Assembly: GCA_963844695.1 (NCBI GenBank)
Contig: CAWJPL010000020.1
Coordinates: 42,431 to 106,430, forward strand
DNA length: 64,000 nt
Origin: RYN-230 sp963844695
Lineage (GTDB): Bacteria > Actinomycetota > Actinomycetes > Streptosporangiales > Streptosporangiaceae
Reading direction: 5' to 3'
In this document: piece by piece, positions 24,347 to 33,087 of the stretch
Numbering within the stretch: the stretch's first letter is position 1
How the letters are laid out: every line of letters begins with the position of its first letter
Position numbers and translations under genes: made by a program
Notes under the pieces: model-generated
What the model was told of the DNA's origin: nothing
Databases searched by the model: none
Seen by the model: only the letters and a program-made list of their open reading frames with translations

Positions 24347-24499
24347 CGGTGGGCTGAGGGGCGGCTGGCCAGGGCCAGGACCCGGGGGCCGGCACACGGG
24401 GCCGGGACACCTCGCCGGGCTACGGGACCAGGCCACGGACCGCACCACGGGACGGGGCCACTCCCGGCATCGCCCCCCTTCTGGCGTTAGGGTCCCAGC

Positions 24500-25072
24500 A
24501 TGAGAATTGCGGTCATCGGGACAGGCCATGTCGGGAGCGCGCTGGGCGGGAAGTTCGCGGCCGCCGGGCATGAGGTGGTCTACGGCTCGCGCCAGGCCGA
24601 AGGCGAGGGCCCGGGGGGCGCGCCCATCCGGGCGGTGGGCGATGCGCTGGCCGACGCCGAGGTGGTGGTGCTGGCCGTGCCGGCCCGGGCCGTCCCAGAC
24701 CTGATCGCCGAGCACGGTGCGAAGCTGGCGGGCACCATCGTGATCGACGCCGTGAACCGGATTGGAGAGCCGGAGACCAACAGCCGCAAGGATATCGCCG
24801 AGGCCGCGCCTACAGCGTTGTACGCACGCGCGTTCAACTCGCTGGGCTGGGAGAACTTCGCTGACCCCCGGCCCGGCGCCGCGCTGTTCTTCGCTGCGGA
24901 CCCCGGCGCACGGCCGGCCGTCCAGGAACTCATCACCGTGGTCGGGCTGCACCCGGAATACGTCGGCGACGCCGAGGCCGCCGGGACCGTCGACGGCCTC
25001 CTGCCGCTGTGGTTCTCGCTGGTTCAGCAGCACGGCGGGAACCGCCGTCTGGCCTTCCGCGTCGTGGAGTAA
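24500..25072 (+). CDS. NADPH-dependent F420 reductase-like protein
   Basis: 190 residues. MRIAVIGTGHVGSALGGKFAAAGHEVVYGSRQ is an N-terminal Rossmann motif of the F420H2:NADP+ oxidoreductase family; VVVLAVPARAVPDLIAEHGAKLAGTIVIDAVNRIG and ALYARAFNSLGWENFADPRP follow the same family pattern. It probably moves hydride between NADPH and a deazaflavin or similar. About 150 bp upstream are gene-free GC-rich sequence. Confidence 0.87.
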   Translation: MRIAVIGTGHVGSALGGKFAAAGHEVVYGSRQAEGEGPGGAPIRAVGDALADAEVVVLAVPARAVPDLIAEHGAKLAGTIVIDAVNRIGEPETNSRKDIAEAAPTALYARAFNSLGWENFADPRPGAALFFAADPGARPAVQELITVVGLHPEYVGDAEAAGTVDGLLPLWFSLVQQHGGNRRLAFRVVE

Positions 25073-25128
25073 ACCGGGCGACCAGGTCCGGGCTCTCGGC
25101 GAGGGTCAGGTCGCCCTAGGCTTGACCC

Positions 25129-25635
25129 ATGCCTTGGCCTGCCGCAGAGGGTGTCTTGATTACCGGGGTGTACGGGTCGGGCAAGAGCTCGGTCGCCGCC
25201 GAGATCACCTACCTGCTGGAACAGCGTGACCAGCCGTACGCCCTGCTCGATCTTGATTACCTGGGCTGGGTCGGTGACCACGCGACGGGGCACCGGATCA
25301 TGCTGCGAAACCTCGCGGCCGTCGCGCCCAACTACCGCGACGCGGGGACCGAGATCTTCGTCGTGGCCTATTTCCTCCGTGACCTCAACGCGTTGCACAA
25401 CGTCCGCGAAGCGCTGGGGGTGCCGCTGCGGGTGGTCCGACTGTCGGTGCCCTGGCCAGACATCGAACAGCGCCTGGCCAGCGATGTCACTAGCGGCAGG
25501 CGTGATGACCTGCGCGATGCGGCGGCGTCGATCGCCGAGGATGAAGGCGTCGGGGTTGAGGACATCGTGGTCAGCAACGACCGCCCGGTCGGGATAGTCG
25601 CCCGTGAGGTGATGTCCTGGCTGGGCTGGCTCTGA
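25129..25635 (+). CDS. P-loop nucleotide kinase-like ATPase
   Basis: 168 residues. The Walker A is GVYGSGKSS (residues 13-21), followed by QPYALLDLDYLGW, and LRVVRLSVPWPDIEQRLASDVTSGRRDDLRDAAASIAEDEG. This is the small AAA_33/shikimate-kinase-like group. The phosphorylated substrate is unknown. It converges with the TetR gene (7-bp gap). Confidence 0.85.
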   Translation: MPWPAAEGVLITGVYGSGKSSVAAEITYLLEQRDQPYALLDLDYLGWVGDHATGHRIMLRNLAAVAPNYRDAGTEIFVVAYFLRDLNALHNVREALGVPLRVVRLSVPWPDIEQRLASDVTSGRRDDLRDAAASIAEDEGVGVEDIVVSNDRPVGIVAREVMSWLGWL

Positions 25636-25642
25636 TTTCCCG

Positions 25643-26233
25643 TCATGGAGTGGGGGGCGGCTGGGCGGGTTGCTCGGCCAGGGGGGTGCGTGGCTGTTCG
25701 GCGTACTGGAGGTATCGCTCGAATGCCTCGGTGACGCCTTCGCGGTCCCCGGTGGCCAGCAGGTCAAGCAGCAGACCGCGGGTTATGGCCACGCCCAGCC
25801 TGGCGTCGGCACGGGCGGTGGCCTGGTCGGCCCCGGCCTCGGCCAGCTGGGCCGCGATGTAGGTGATCCACGGCTCGACGGCTGTCTCGAGGAACCCTTC
25901 GGTGCCTGGGCGCCCCAGCAGGGCGTGGCTGTACAGCTCGAAGAACAGCCGTTCCTGCGGCCACAGCTTCGGGTCGCTGAAGTGCTGCCAAGCCCGCCGG
26001 GCCTCAGCCGGGGTGATTCCCCAGCCTGGCACGGCGGCGCGCTGGGCTTCTTCGACCGCGCGGGCGACCGCGATCAGCAGGCCCTCGCGGGATCCGAAGT
26101 GGTACAGCAGCATGCGATGGCTGGTCCCGATGGCGGCCGCCAGCTCGCGCAGGCTCAGATCTGCGATCCCGCCCTGCATCGCCTGTTCCACCGCGGCGGC
26201 CAGCAGCCGCTCCCGGGCTTGCGATGTGACCAT
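25643..26233 (-). CDS. TetR-family transcriptional regulator
   Basis: 196 residues from ATG 26233. Helix-turn-helix: LLAAAVEQAMQGGIADLSLRELAAAIGTSHRMLLYHFGSREGLL. The ligand domain is helical with a Pro-rich tail. It is divergent from the SRPBCC gene; two palindromic operators lie in the 50-bp gap, so it very likely represses both. Confidence 0.93.
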   Translation of the reverse strand: MVTSQARERLLAAAVEQAMQGGIADLSLRELAAAIGTSHRMLLYHFGSREGLLIAVARAVEEAQRAAVPGWGITPAEARRAWQHFSDPKLWPQERLFFELYSHALLGRPGTEGFLETAVEPWITYIAAQLAEAGADQATARADARLGVAITRGLLLDLLATGDREGVTEAFERYLQYAEQPRTPLAEQPAQPPPTP

Positions 26234-26241
26234 GCCGCAGC

Positions 26242-26271
26242 GTACCATCTGGTACATGTTCCATTTGGTAC
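26242..26271. promoter_or_regulatory. Tandem TetR operators (GTACCA-N2-TGGTAC)
   Basis: A perfect palindrome GTACCA-TC-TGGTAC (26242-26255) is followed by GTTCCA-TT-TGGTAC (26258-26271), one mismatch, 16 bp centre to centre. Both are between the TetR start (26233) and the SRPBCC ribosome site AAGGAGG (26274-26280). This layout fits two TetR dimers bound side by side to a divergent promoter. Confidence 0.8.
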
Positions 26272-26286
26272 ATAAGGAGGGTGGCC

Positions 26287-26760
26287 ATGAGCCGGCTGCA
26301 CGTAGAAGCGGAACACACCACGCGGGCAGCGCCCGAGGCCGTCTGGGATCTCGTCTCTGACGCCACCCGCTACCCCGAGTGGGGGCCATGGAGCGCCGGT
26401 GGCTACCAGCAGCCCGGTGAGACCTCACCGCGCGGGCCGGGCGCGGTTCAGTGGCTGCGGTCCTCCCGCCGGGCCTACCTGCGCTACCCGACGTCGATCG
26501 AGAAGATCCTCGAAGCCGAGCCGGGGCACCGCCTGGTGTACACCGTGATCGGGGGTATCCCGGTCCGCAACTACCGGGCGGAGGTGACCCTCACCCGGTC
26601 CGGTGACGGTACCCGGATCCGCTGGGCCGCCACCTGGGACTCGACCCTCGCCGGACGGGTGGCAGGGCGAGCGCTCCGTAAGCTCTACCCGCAGATCGTC
26701 GAGGATCTGGCGGCCGCCGCCGAGAGCCAGGCCGCCAGCCCGCCAGGCTCGTCAGACTGA
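26287..26760 (+). CDS. SRPBCC-family protein (polyketide cyclase/dehydrase-like)
   Basis: 157 residues from ATG 26287; the GTG six bases earlier is too near the AAGGAGG ribosome site (26274-26280), so the ATG is preferred. MSRLHVEAEHTTRAAPEAVWDLVSDATRYPEWGPWSAGGYQQPGE is the usual START-like opening. It binds a hydrophobic ligand; enzymatic role unknown. It is under a TetR-type divergent promoter. Confidence 0.9.
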   Translation: MSRLHVEAEHTTRAAPEAVWDLVSDATRYPEWGPWSAGGYQQPGETSPRGPGAVQWLRSSRRAYLRYPTSIEKILEAEPGHRLVYTVIGGIPVRNYRAEVTLTRSGDGTRIRWAATWDSTLAGRVAGRALRKLYPQIVEDLAAAAESQAASPPGSSD

Positions 26761-26821
26761 TTACCCGCCCGGGACACCGCCCGTGGCGATGGTCCCGGTC
26801 CGGCCGGGTCAGCCAGGAACG

Positions 26822-27265
26822 TCAGGGCAGCAGGCGGCTGGCGTGCCTGAGGTACAGCTCACGCATCTGCTCCGGGTCGGGTGGCGTGTCGGGTGACAGG
26901 GCCGCGCCGACGTCGCGCATGAAGGCCAGGGCCGGCCCGGCGGGTGCCCAGACTCCCAGCACCAGGGCCTCGGCGTCGTACGGGTTGCTGAAGCCGTGCC
27001 GGGATCCACGCGGCGCCGTGAACATCGACCCGGCCGCCGCCTCGAGAGTCTGGTCGCCCGTCACCTGCAGCTGGCCGCGGAGCACGTAGATGGCCTCGTC
27101 GAACTCGTCGTGGGCGTGCGGGACGGGCCCGGCGAAATGCGCCGGGATGAGGATCTCCATGGCGGCGAAGCCCTCGGGCTGGCCGTCCTGCCCGGCCAGT
27201 ACGTGCACCGGCTGGCCGGCGTAGCGGAAGCTCGGCCCTTCGCCGCGGCGGGTGAGGAAGCTCAT
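26822..27265 (-). CDS. Cupin-domain protein
   Basis: 147 residues from ATG 27265. Cupin motif 1 is GPVPHAHDEFDEAIYVLRGQLQV (G(X)5HXH(X)3,4E) and motif 2 is SMFTAPRGSRHGFSNP. A single conserved beta-barrel with a metal-binding His pair. Function is unknown; it could be a small-molecule oxygenase or sensor. It lies 10 bp downstream of the coiled-coil protein gene. Confidence 0.9.
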   Translation of the reverse strand: MSFLTRRGEGPSFRYAGQPVHVLAGQDGQPEGFAAMEILIPAHFAGPVPHAHDEFDEAIYVLRGQLQVTGDQTLEAAAGSMFTAPRGSRHGFSNPYDAEALVLGVWAPAGPALAFMRDVGAALSPDTPPDPEQMRELYLRHASRLLP

Positions 27266-27275
27266 GGGGTCATTT

Positions 27276-28318
27276 CTACCGTCCCGTGTCCTTGAGCCGG
27301 CTGAGCGCCCGGCGGGCCTTCTGCTGGGCGTTCTTGGTCTCGCGCACCCGGCGCCGGGTCGCGGTGAGCCGGCGGCGGGCCTCGTCCAGCTGGTCTTCCA
27401 GCTCCCAGACCTTGTCTTGCTCGTCGCGCTCGTCCTGGGCCGCCTGGTCCGCCGCCTGACTGGCCTCGGCCGCCGCTTGTTCCGCGTCGGCGATGGCCTG
27501 CCGTCGCTGCTCAGCCACCCGCGCCTGCTCAGCCGCTCTGGCTTCCGCAGCGGCCCTCGCTTCCGCAGCGGCCCTCGCTTCCCGCGCGGCCCTGGCCTCC
27601 GCAGCGCGGGCTTCGCCAGCGGCCTTGGCCCCGCCAGCCGTCTCCGGCCGGTCAGCCGCCTTCCCCGGCTGGGCCTTCCGCGCCTTCCCAGCCCCTCAGC
27701 CGCCTGCGACCCCGTTGACCGCGGCCTCCCGGCCGCCGGTACGCCCTCTCCTGCCTCTCCCGCTTCAGGGACCGCAGCCGCCCCGGCTGTCGCTGCGGAG
27801 GCGTTCGCGGGCGGCGGCACCAGGGACAGCCCGGGCAGCCCGGGACTGAAATCAGCGCGATGGACCGGCCGCAGCAGGGTCCCCGCGGCCAGGTCCCGGG
27901 CGACCTGCGGATCGGCCAGGGCCGCCCCGAACGTGGCGGTAAGGTCTTCCCGCAACGCCGCCGACGGGGACTCCTCGCCGGCGTGCTGCAGCGCCTGCCG
28001 TATGAGGGTGTCAACGAGCCGCCGCCGCGCCTGCGACAGTTCACGGATCTTCGTCCCGTCGAGCGCAGCCGCGGCGGCGCGCAGCTCGTCGCCGAGCTGG
28101 ACGAGCTGCCCGGGCACCCCGGGGTCGGCGCGGACCAGCTGGTTGATCATCCAGGCGGGCCTGGTGGGCTTGCGCAGGCCGGCGATCTTCTTGGCCGCGG
28201 GACGGTCACCGGCGGCCCGGGCCTCGGCGGCCAGGGCGCTGCGGCGCTCGGTGAATCCCTCCGGATCCGAGCCGTACAGCTCGGTGGTGGCCTCACCCAC
28301 GAAATCGGTACCGCTCAC
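27276..28318 (-). pseudogene. Conserved actinobacterial coiled-coil protein, one frame break
   Basis: The N-terminus MSGTDFVGEATTELYGSDPEGFTERRSALAAEARAAGDRPAAKKIAGLRKPTRPAWMINQLVR matches a conserved actinobacterial hypothetical family (LYG, then R-RPT-AAW-NQL). The second half is a long Ala/Glu/Arg coiled coil (EQRRQAIADAEQAAAEASQAADQAAQDERDEQ). The two are in different frames; adding one C to the four-C run at 27692-27695 joins them into about 347 residues. Function unknown; the coiled coil suggests structural or scaffold work. Confidence 0.75.
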
Positions 28319-28419
28319 GCCGTCATCGTTCCCCGCGCCCGCACGCCTTCACCACTACCGGCGTGACCCTCCCCGTGCCGTCCGGTCCGCACCACCGGAC
28401 GGCGCGGAGAAGGAGTAAC

Positions 28420-29474
28420 TCAGGCGGGCGTGATGATGACTTTCAGGGCCGAGTTGGCGGCCGCGTTCCTGAACACGTCGTACGCGTCGTCCATCTGATC
28501 GAACGTGAACGTGTGCGTGCCCATCTTCTCGGCCGGGATCCGGCCGCTGGCCACCATTTTGAGCAGCGTCGGAATGGACACCGTATCGACCAGCCCCATG
28601 GTCAGGATGACGTTCTGGATCCACATCTCCTGCATCGGCAGCTCGACCGGGACGCCGTGCACGCCGATGTTGGCGATGTGGCCGCCCGGCCGGACCAGCG
28701 ACGCCGTGGTCAGCAACGTCTCGGGAAATCCGACCGCCTCGATGGATACGTCCACCCCGAGTCCGTCGGTGAGCGCGATCACGTCCGCGACCGCGTTCGG
28801 GCCCGCCTCCACCGCGTCGGTCGCCCCGAACTCCAGCGCCTTGTCCAGCCGGAACTTGTTCGTGTTGACCGCGATGACCTTCGACGCGCCCCACAGGCCG
28901 GTGGTCAGGATGGCCGACGAGGCCGACCGCCCCGGCGCCCACCACGGCCACGGTGTCGCCCGGCCGCACCTGTCCCGCGAGCACTCCGACCTCATACCCG
29001 GTCGGCAGCGAGTCGGCCAGGAAGATGGCCTGCTCGTTCGTGACGTTGCGCAGGGACCGCGTAGAGCGAGGTGTCGGCGTACGGGACGCGGACGGACTCG
29101 GCCTGGGTGCCGTCGATGAGGTGGCCGAAGATCCAGCCGATCCCCCCGACGGTCTGGCAGTGCGAGGGCATGCCCCGCTGGCAGTACTCGCAGCGGCCGC
29201 ATTTCGTGATGGCCGGGACCAGCACCCGGTCGCCGACCGCGAACCCCTTGACCGCCTCACCGACCTCGGTAACGGTGCCGACCGCTTCGTGGCCGAGGAT
29301 GCGGCCGTCGGTGACCGCGGCGACGTCACCGTGGAGAATGTGCAGGTCGGTGCCGCAGATCGTGGTCGTGTCGACCCGTACCACCACGTCGGTCGGGTCC
29401 TGAATCGCCGCGTCGGGAACGTCTTCCCAGGCCTTCTGTCCGGGGCCGTGATACACCAGCGCTTTCATGGGCAC
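28420..29474 (-). pseudogene. Zinc-dependent alcohol dehydrogenase, two frame breaks
   Basis: ATG 29474 opens MPMKALVYHGPGQKAWEDVPDAAIQDPTDVVVRVDTTTICGTD. Ligands: C40, H62-E63 (catalytic), C92, C95, C98 and C106 (structural). One extra base near 29052 and one near 28918-28921 each shift the frame. Removing them gives AVPRNVTNEQAIFLADSLPTGYEVG and VVGAGAVGLSAILTTGLWG, the cofactor motif. The repaired protein is about 351 residues, of the threonine/formaldehyde-dehydrogenase-like type. Both breaks are single extra bases. Confidence 0.9.
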
Positions 29475-29639
29475 CTCCGTTGCTAGGTAATCCGACGCTA
29501 AGCCCGCCGGGCGGATCGGACTGTTTCAGAATTGGACCGTGGACCGGATCCACTGGCGCGCTCGGCTCCGGGGCCGGTCATAGACTGACATTTGTGCGTA
29601 TTTCCCCGGGCTGCGGTTCGGGGCTCCCCGGCAACGGGG

Positions 29640-29662
29640 GACAGCCCCTTGGCGGGGCTGCC
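29640..29662 (-). terminator. Hairpin terminator-like stem after the winged-helix gene
   Basis: AGCCCC-ttggc-GGGGCT (29643-29659) forms a six-pair GC stem with a five-base loop about 30 bp beyond the stop of the winged-helix gene. A second GC stem follows. No long U tract is seen, as usual for high-GC actinobacteria. The stretch 29475-29688 carries no gene. Confidence 0.45.
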
Positions 29663-29688
29663 CGGGAAGACCGGGGCGGGCGGGCCGT

Positions 29689-29988
29689 TTACAGGCCGCC
29701 GAGCAGGTCGCGGAGGGTCTGGGTGTAGGTGCTGAGTGCTTTGCGGCCGTGGCCGGTGAGGGCGATGGTGGTGAGGGACACGGTGCCGTTCTTGGTCTTC
29801 TCGCTGGTGAGGTAGTCGGCTTCTTCGAGTTTGCGCAGGTGGATGATGAGGTTGCCGGGGGTGAGCCCGATCATGTCCTGCAGGCGGGTGAAGGACAGCG
29901 TGTCGCCGTCGGGCAGCGCCGCGAGGGTGGCGACGATCTTCAGCCGGGTGGGGACGTGGATCAGCGGGTCCAGGGCGTCGTCGTTCAT
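29689..29988 (-). CDS. Winged-helix transcriptional regulator (MarR/ArsR-like, single domain)
   Basis: 99 residues. DPLIHVPTRLKIVATLAALPDGDTLSFTRLQDMIGLTPGNLIIHLRKLEEADYLTSEKTKNGTVSLTTIALTGHGRKALSTYTQTLRDLL is a complete winged helix with a C-terminal dimer helix. It begins just after the stop of a membrane-protein gene, so the two are cotranscribed. Three 17-bp palindromes upstream of that operon are its likely binding sites. Confidence 0.9.
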   Translation of the reverse strand: MNDDALDPLIHVPTRLKIVATLAALPDGDTLSFTRLQDMIGLTPGNLIIHLRKLEEADYLTSEKTKNGTVSLTTIALTGHGRKALSTYTQTLRDLLGGL

Positions 29989-29989
29989 G

Positions 29990-30629
29990 TCACGCCGTCA
30001 TCTGGCGCTGCTGGCGGGCGACGGCGGCGGCTTTGCCCAGCAGCACGGCGCACAGGCCCAGGCCGGCGACCGCCCACGATCCGGCTGGCCCGGCGAAGGC
30101 GCCGGCGACGCCGGTGGCGGCGATCGCGAGGCCGGTGACAGACCCGCGCCAGCCGTCGCGCTGCGCCCATGACCGCGGCCCAGGCCAGGCCGGGGACGAT
30201 CAGCACGGTGGTGGGGTAGAAGGCGAAGCTGGCCCCGGCGGCGTGCAGGGCCCACATGAGGACCGGCACGACGGCCCAGGACGCGGCCAGGACGGTGATC
30301 TCGGCCGGGCGGAACCGGGTGGGGCCGCGGACCCCGGTCATCGCGTGCTGGCGGACCCCGACGGTGGCGGCGAAGTTCAGCACGACGAAGCCGATCAGGA
30401 TGGGGATGTCCGCGCTGGTGGGGCCGGTGTAGGGGTGCTGGCCGCGGACGGTCAGCCAGACCGCGCCGAGCGCGGCCAGCACCGCGACGGCCCGGGTGGC
30501 CAGGAGCCACGGCGGGGAGGGCGCGAGCTTGCGGCGGGCCTGGGTGGTGGTCTGGTCCAGCAGGGCGGCGGCCTGCCGGGGGCCGAAGCCGCCGCCAGCC
30601 GGGCTCGTGGTGTCGGGTGTGGGTTTCAT
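29990..30629 (-). pseudogene. Multi-pass membrane protein, partner of winged-helix regulator, one frame break
   Basis: ATG 30629 opens MKPTPDTTSPAGGGFGPRQAAALLDQTTTQARRKLAPSPPW, then hydrophobic segments (LATRAVAVLAALGAVWLTV, IPILIGFVVLNFAATVGV, ITVLAASWAVVPVLMWALHAAG, TTVLIVPGLAWAAVM). One extra base in the GGG near 30164-30167 breaks the frame; removing it gives AQRDGWRGSVTGLAIAATGVAGAFAGPAGSWAVAGLGLCAVLLG. The repaired product is about 212 residues with six segments. Unknown function; likely the target of the downstream winged-helix regulator. Confidence 0.78.
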
Positions 30630-30646
30630 GGTGCCTCCCGTCGTTG

Positions 30647-30723
30647 ACTCTATGCCATAAAGTAGACTCTGCTTTACGGCACAAAGTCAAGGGCTCGGGG
30701 CACCTAACTTTATGACGCAAAGT
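30647..30723. promoter_or_regulatory. Three 17-bp palindromic operators
   Basis: ACTCTATGCCATAAAGT (30647-30663), GCTTTACGGCACAAAGT (30671-30687) and ACTTTATGACGCAAAGT (30707-30723) share the pattern ACTTT-N7-AAAGT and lie 24 and 36 bp apart. They sit directly upstream of the membrane-protein/winged-helix operon. The intervals are multiples of 12, so proteins would not all face one side. Autoregulation by the winged-helix protein is inferred. Confidence 0.75.
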
Positions 30724-30838
30724 CAGGCGGCCAGCGACGGCTGGGGCGGGCCAGCGACGGCGGGATGGAGCCAGCACGGAGCCCCAGGATCGATATGGCT
30801 GATCAGCTGCCGGGCCGTCGCCGGCCTGCCCGGGCCGG

Positions 30839-31696
30839 TCAGGTGCGGGCGGTGATCGCGGCGGCGAACTCCGCCGGGCGCTCCAGCGGGGTGAAATGGC
30901 CCGCCCCGGGCAGGTGGATCAGCCGGGCGTCCGCGAAGAACTCGTCGATCCGGTCCGACCACTGCGGCGGGAACAGCGGGTCGTGCGCGGGCCAGAGCAC
31001 GGTGGTCGGCACGGTGATCCGGTCCGCTGGCGCGGGCGGCTGTTCCGCGAGGGATCTGGCCACCGATCCGGCCCCGGCCCGGTACCAGCCAATAGACGCC
31101 GCGAACGCCCCGCGGGGTGCGTACGCCGTGACCAGGTCCTCGAGATGCTGGGCCGGCAGCTCGAAGTCCGGCCCGGACCAGTGCTCCCAGAAGTACCGGA
31201 GATAGGCACGCACCGCCTCGGGGTGGCCGTCGATCAGCTCGGTGGCCAGGTCGAGCCGGTGGAACTGCTGGTACCAGAACTCACGCTGGGCGTCCGGGCT
31301 GAGGATCCGGCCGCCGATGCCAGGCACCGGGGGCGAGATCACCAGCGCCCGGACCAGGTCGGGACGCTCCGCGGCCAGGGTCTGGGCGATACGGCTGCCG
31401 ATGTCGTAGCCGACGATCACCGGCCGGGTCAGCCCCAGTTCCCCGATGAGCCCGGCCACGCTCCGGGCCTGCCCTGCGGCGCTGTACTGGGCCGCCGGGT
31501 CCGCCGGGTGCTGGTCGGACTCGCCGAACCCGCGCAGGTCCGGGACGATGACGTCGGCGGCGCCCGCGAGCAGCGGCACGACCTCGCGGTAGTCACCCCG
31601 GCCCCCCGGCCAGCCGTGCAGCATGACCACGGCCGGGCCACGGCCGGACCGGTCGTAAGCGAGACGGAATCCATCGACGGCGGAGACCTGGCGCAT
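30839..31696 (-). CDS. Alpha/beta hydrolase, epoxide hydrolase / dehalogenase-like
   Basis: 285 residues from ATG 31696. The oxyanion motif is LHGWPGG. The nucleophile elbow is IVGYDIGSR, so the nucleophile is Asp98, as in epoxide hydrolases and haloalkane/haloacetate dehalogenases, not serine. The charge-relay residues are probably D239 (WPAHDP) and H267 (PGAGHFTPLERP). Water-mediated opening of an epoxide or C-halogen bond is the expected chemistry. It is divergent from another hydrolase. A link with the diiron monooxygenase at 1-6 kb is only speculation. Confidence 0.87.
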   Translation of the reverse strand: MRQVSAVDGFRLAYDRSGRGPAVVMLHGWPGGRGDYREVVPLLAGAADVIVPDLRGFGESDQHPADPAAQYSAAGQARSVAGLIGELGLTRPVIVGYDIGSRIAQTLAAERPDLVRALVISPPVPGIGGRILSPDAQREFWYQQFHRLDLATELIDGHPEAVRAYLRYFWEHWSGPDFELPAQHLEDLVTAYAPRGAFAASIGWYRAGAGSVARSLAEQPPAPADRITVPTTVLWPAHDPLFPPQWSDRIDEFFADARLIHLPGAGHFTPLERPAEFAAAITART

Positions 31697-31784
31697 GCCG
31701 TGAGTATCCCGTCTCCGGAAAACCGGTTTCAATGGCCCCCGCCGAACGCGATCATGAAGGCCGGCCTCAACCGAAGGAGATCCC

Positions 31785-32579
31785 GTGCAGGGACGCCGGC
31801 ACGCGGTCACCAGCGCGGACGGCACCGAGATCGGCCTGCTGACCGCGGGCACGGGCCCGGCGCTGCTGCTGGTGCACGGGGGGATGGGCCGCCTAGAGCG
31901 GTGGGCCCCCCTCTGGGCTCTGCTGGCCGGGCAGTGGCAGGTCACGGCCATGGACCGCCGGGGCCGCGGCTCCAGCGGCGACACCGGACCGTACCGGCTG
32001 AGCAAGGAATACGACGACGTGGCCGCGGTCGCCACGAGCCTGGCCGACAGCAGCGGCCACCCGGCCGACGTGTTCGCGCACAGCTACGGCGCGCTGTGCA
32101 CCCTCGGCGCCGCCGCCCGCGGCGCCCCGTTCCGGCGGATCGCCCTGTACGAGCCGCCCGGACCGCAGACCGTCCCGCGTGAGTGGCGGGAACGGGCCAG
32201 CGCCCTGGTGGCGGACGGGCGGCCCGGCCGGGCCATGATCAGCTTCCTGACCGAGATCATCGGCCTGACCACGGCGCAGGTCAGCGAGCTCAGGGACACC
32301 CCCGGCGCGCAGGACGTGCTGCCCATCGTGTCGGCCACGCTGCCGCGCGAGGCCCGGGCCCTGGCGTCGGCCGACCCGCTGGCGCTGGCGGGTGACGTCA
32401 CCGCGCCGGTCCTGCTCCTGCTCGGGGAGACCAGCCCGGCCTGGGCGGCGGACCTCACGCACTCACTCGCCGCCGCTCTCCCGCAGGCCACTCTGGCGGT
32501 CCTGGCGGGCTACGGGCACGAGGCCATCGACGCCGCGCCCGGGCTGGTCTGCCGTGAGCTGGCTCAGTTCCTGGCCTGA
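31785..32579 (+). CDS. Alpha/beta hydrolase (serine nucleophile)
   Basis: 264 residues from GTG 31785 with GAAGGAG upstream. LLLVHGGMGRLERW is the oxyanion region; the nucleophile is Ser100 in VFAHSYGALCTLG; the catalytic His is in LAGYGHEAIDAAPGLV. Small lipase/esterase-type hydrolase of unknown substrate. It is divergent from the epoxide-hydrolase-like gene across 88 bp. Confidence 0.9.
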   Translation: MQGRRHAVTSADGTEIGLLTAGTGPALLLVHGGMGRLERWAPLWALLAGQWQVTAMDRRGRGSSGDTGPYRLSKEYDDVAAVATSLADSSGHPADVFAHSYGALCTLGAAARGAPFRRIALYEPPGPQTVPREWRERASALVADGRPGRAMISFLTEIIGLTTAQVSELRDTPGAQDVLPIVSATLPREARALASADPLALAGDVTAPVLLLLGETSPAWAADLTHSLAAALPQATLAVLAGYGHEAIDAAPGLVCRELAQFLA

Positions 32580-32589
32580 TAATGGTGGC

Positions 32590-33087
32590 GTGCAGATCAG
32601 GATCGAAGGGTCGGATCTCCCTGGGAGTTCCTGCGGGCCCAGCCCCGACTCCCCCGGCGGCTACCAGAACATCCACGTCGGGGTGCAGCGCCGCGGCCGC
32701 CCGGCCGAGCTCTTCGGCCTCGTGCCGGGGGACGCACCGTCTGCCGACTGGACGATGGACTGCACCGTTACCCCCACGCCGGGCGGCACCGACGTGAAGG
32801 GGCCGTACATCCAGGGGCCGCCAGGCGGCCGGTTCATCTACCTGTCCTGGGGAACTGTCGATGACAGCGCCGGGTTCACCCTGTTCCGGCGGGCGAAGCT
32901 GTGGCTCGACACGGTCCCGCCGGCCGTGCTGGACCAGGCCCTGGGACTAGGCCTGCTCGTGGGGCGTCTGGGCCTGACCGACCCGAAGGGGAATCCACGG
33001 TGCGCGGCGGTCCGCCCGCCCGTGATCGACTGGTCGGCCGCGCCCGCTCCCGGGAAAGCCGGGCCTGGAGAGGCCGGTCCCGGCTAA
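32590..33087 (+). CDS. DUF5990-family-like hypothetical protein
   Basis: 165 residues from GTG 32590, 10 bp after the hydrolase. VQIRIEGSDLPGSSCGPSPDSPGGYQNIHVGVQRRGRPAELFGLVPGDAPSADWTMDCTVT, then FIYLSWGTVDDSAGFTLFRRAKLWLDTVPP, has the DUF5990 pattern. Function unknown. It overlaps the convergent response-regulator gene by 4 bp at the 3' end. Confidence 0.75.
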   Translation: MQIRIEGSDLPGSSCGPSPDSPGGYQNIHVGVQRRGRPAELFGLVPGDAPSADWTMDCTVTPTPGGTDVKGPYIQGPPGGRFIYLSWGTVDDSAGFTLFRRAKLWLDTVPPAVLDQALGLGLLVGRLGLTDPKGNPRCAAVRPPVIDWSAAPAPGKAGPGEAGPG

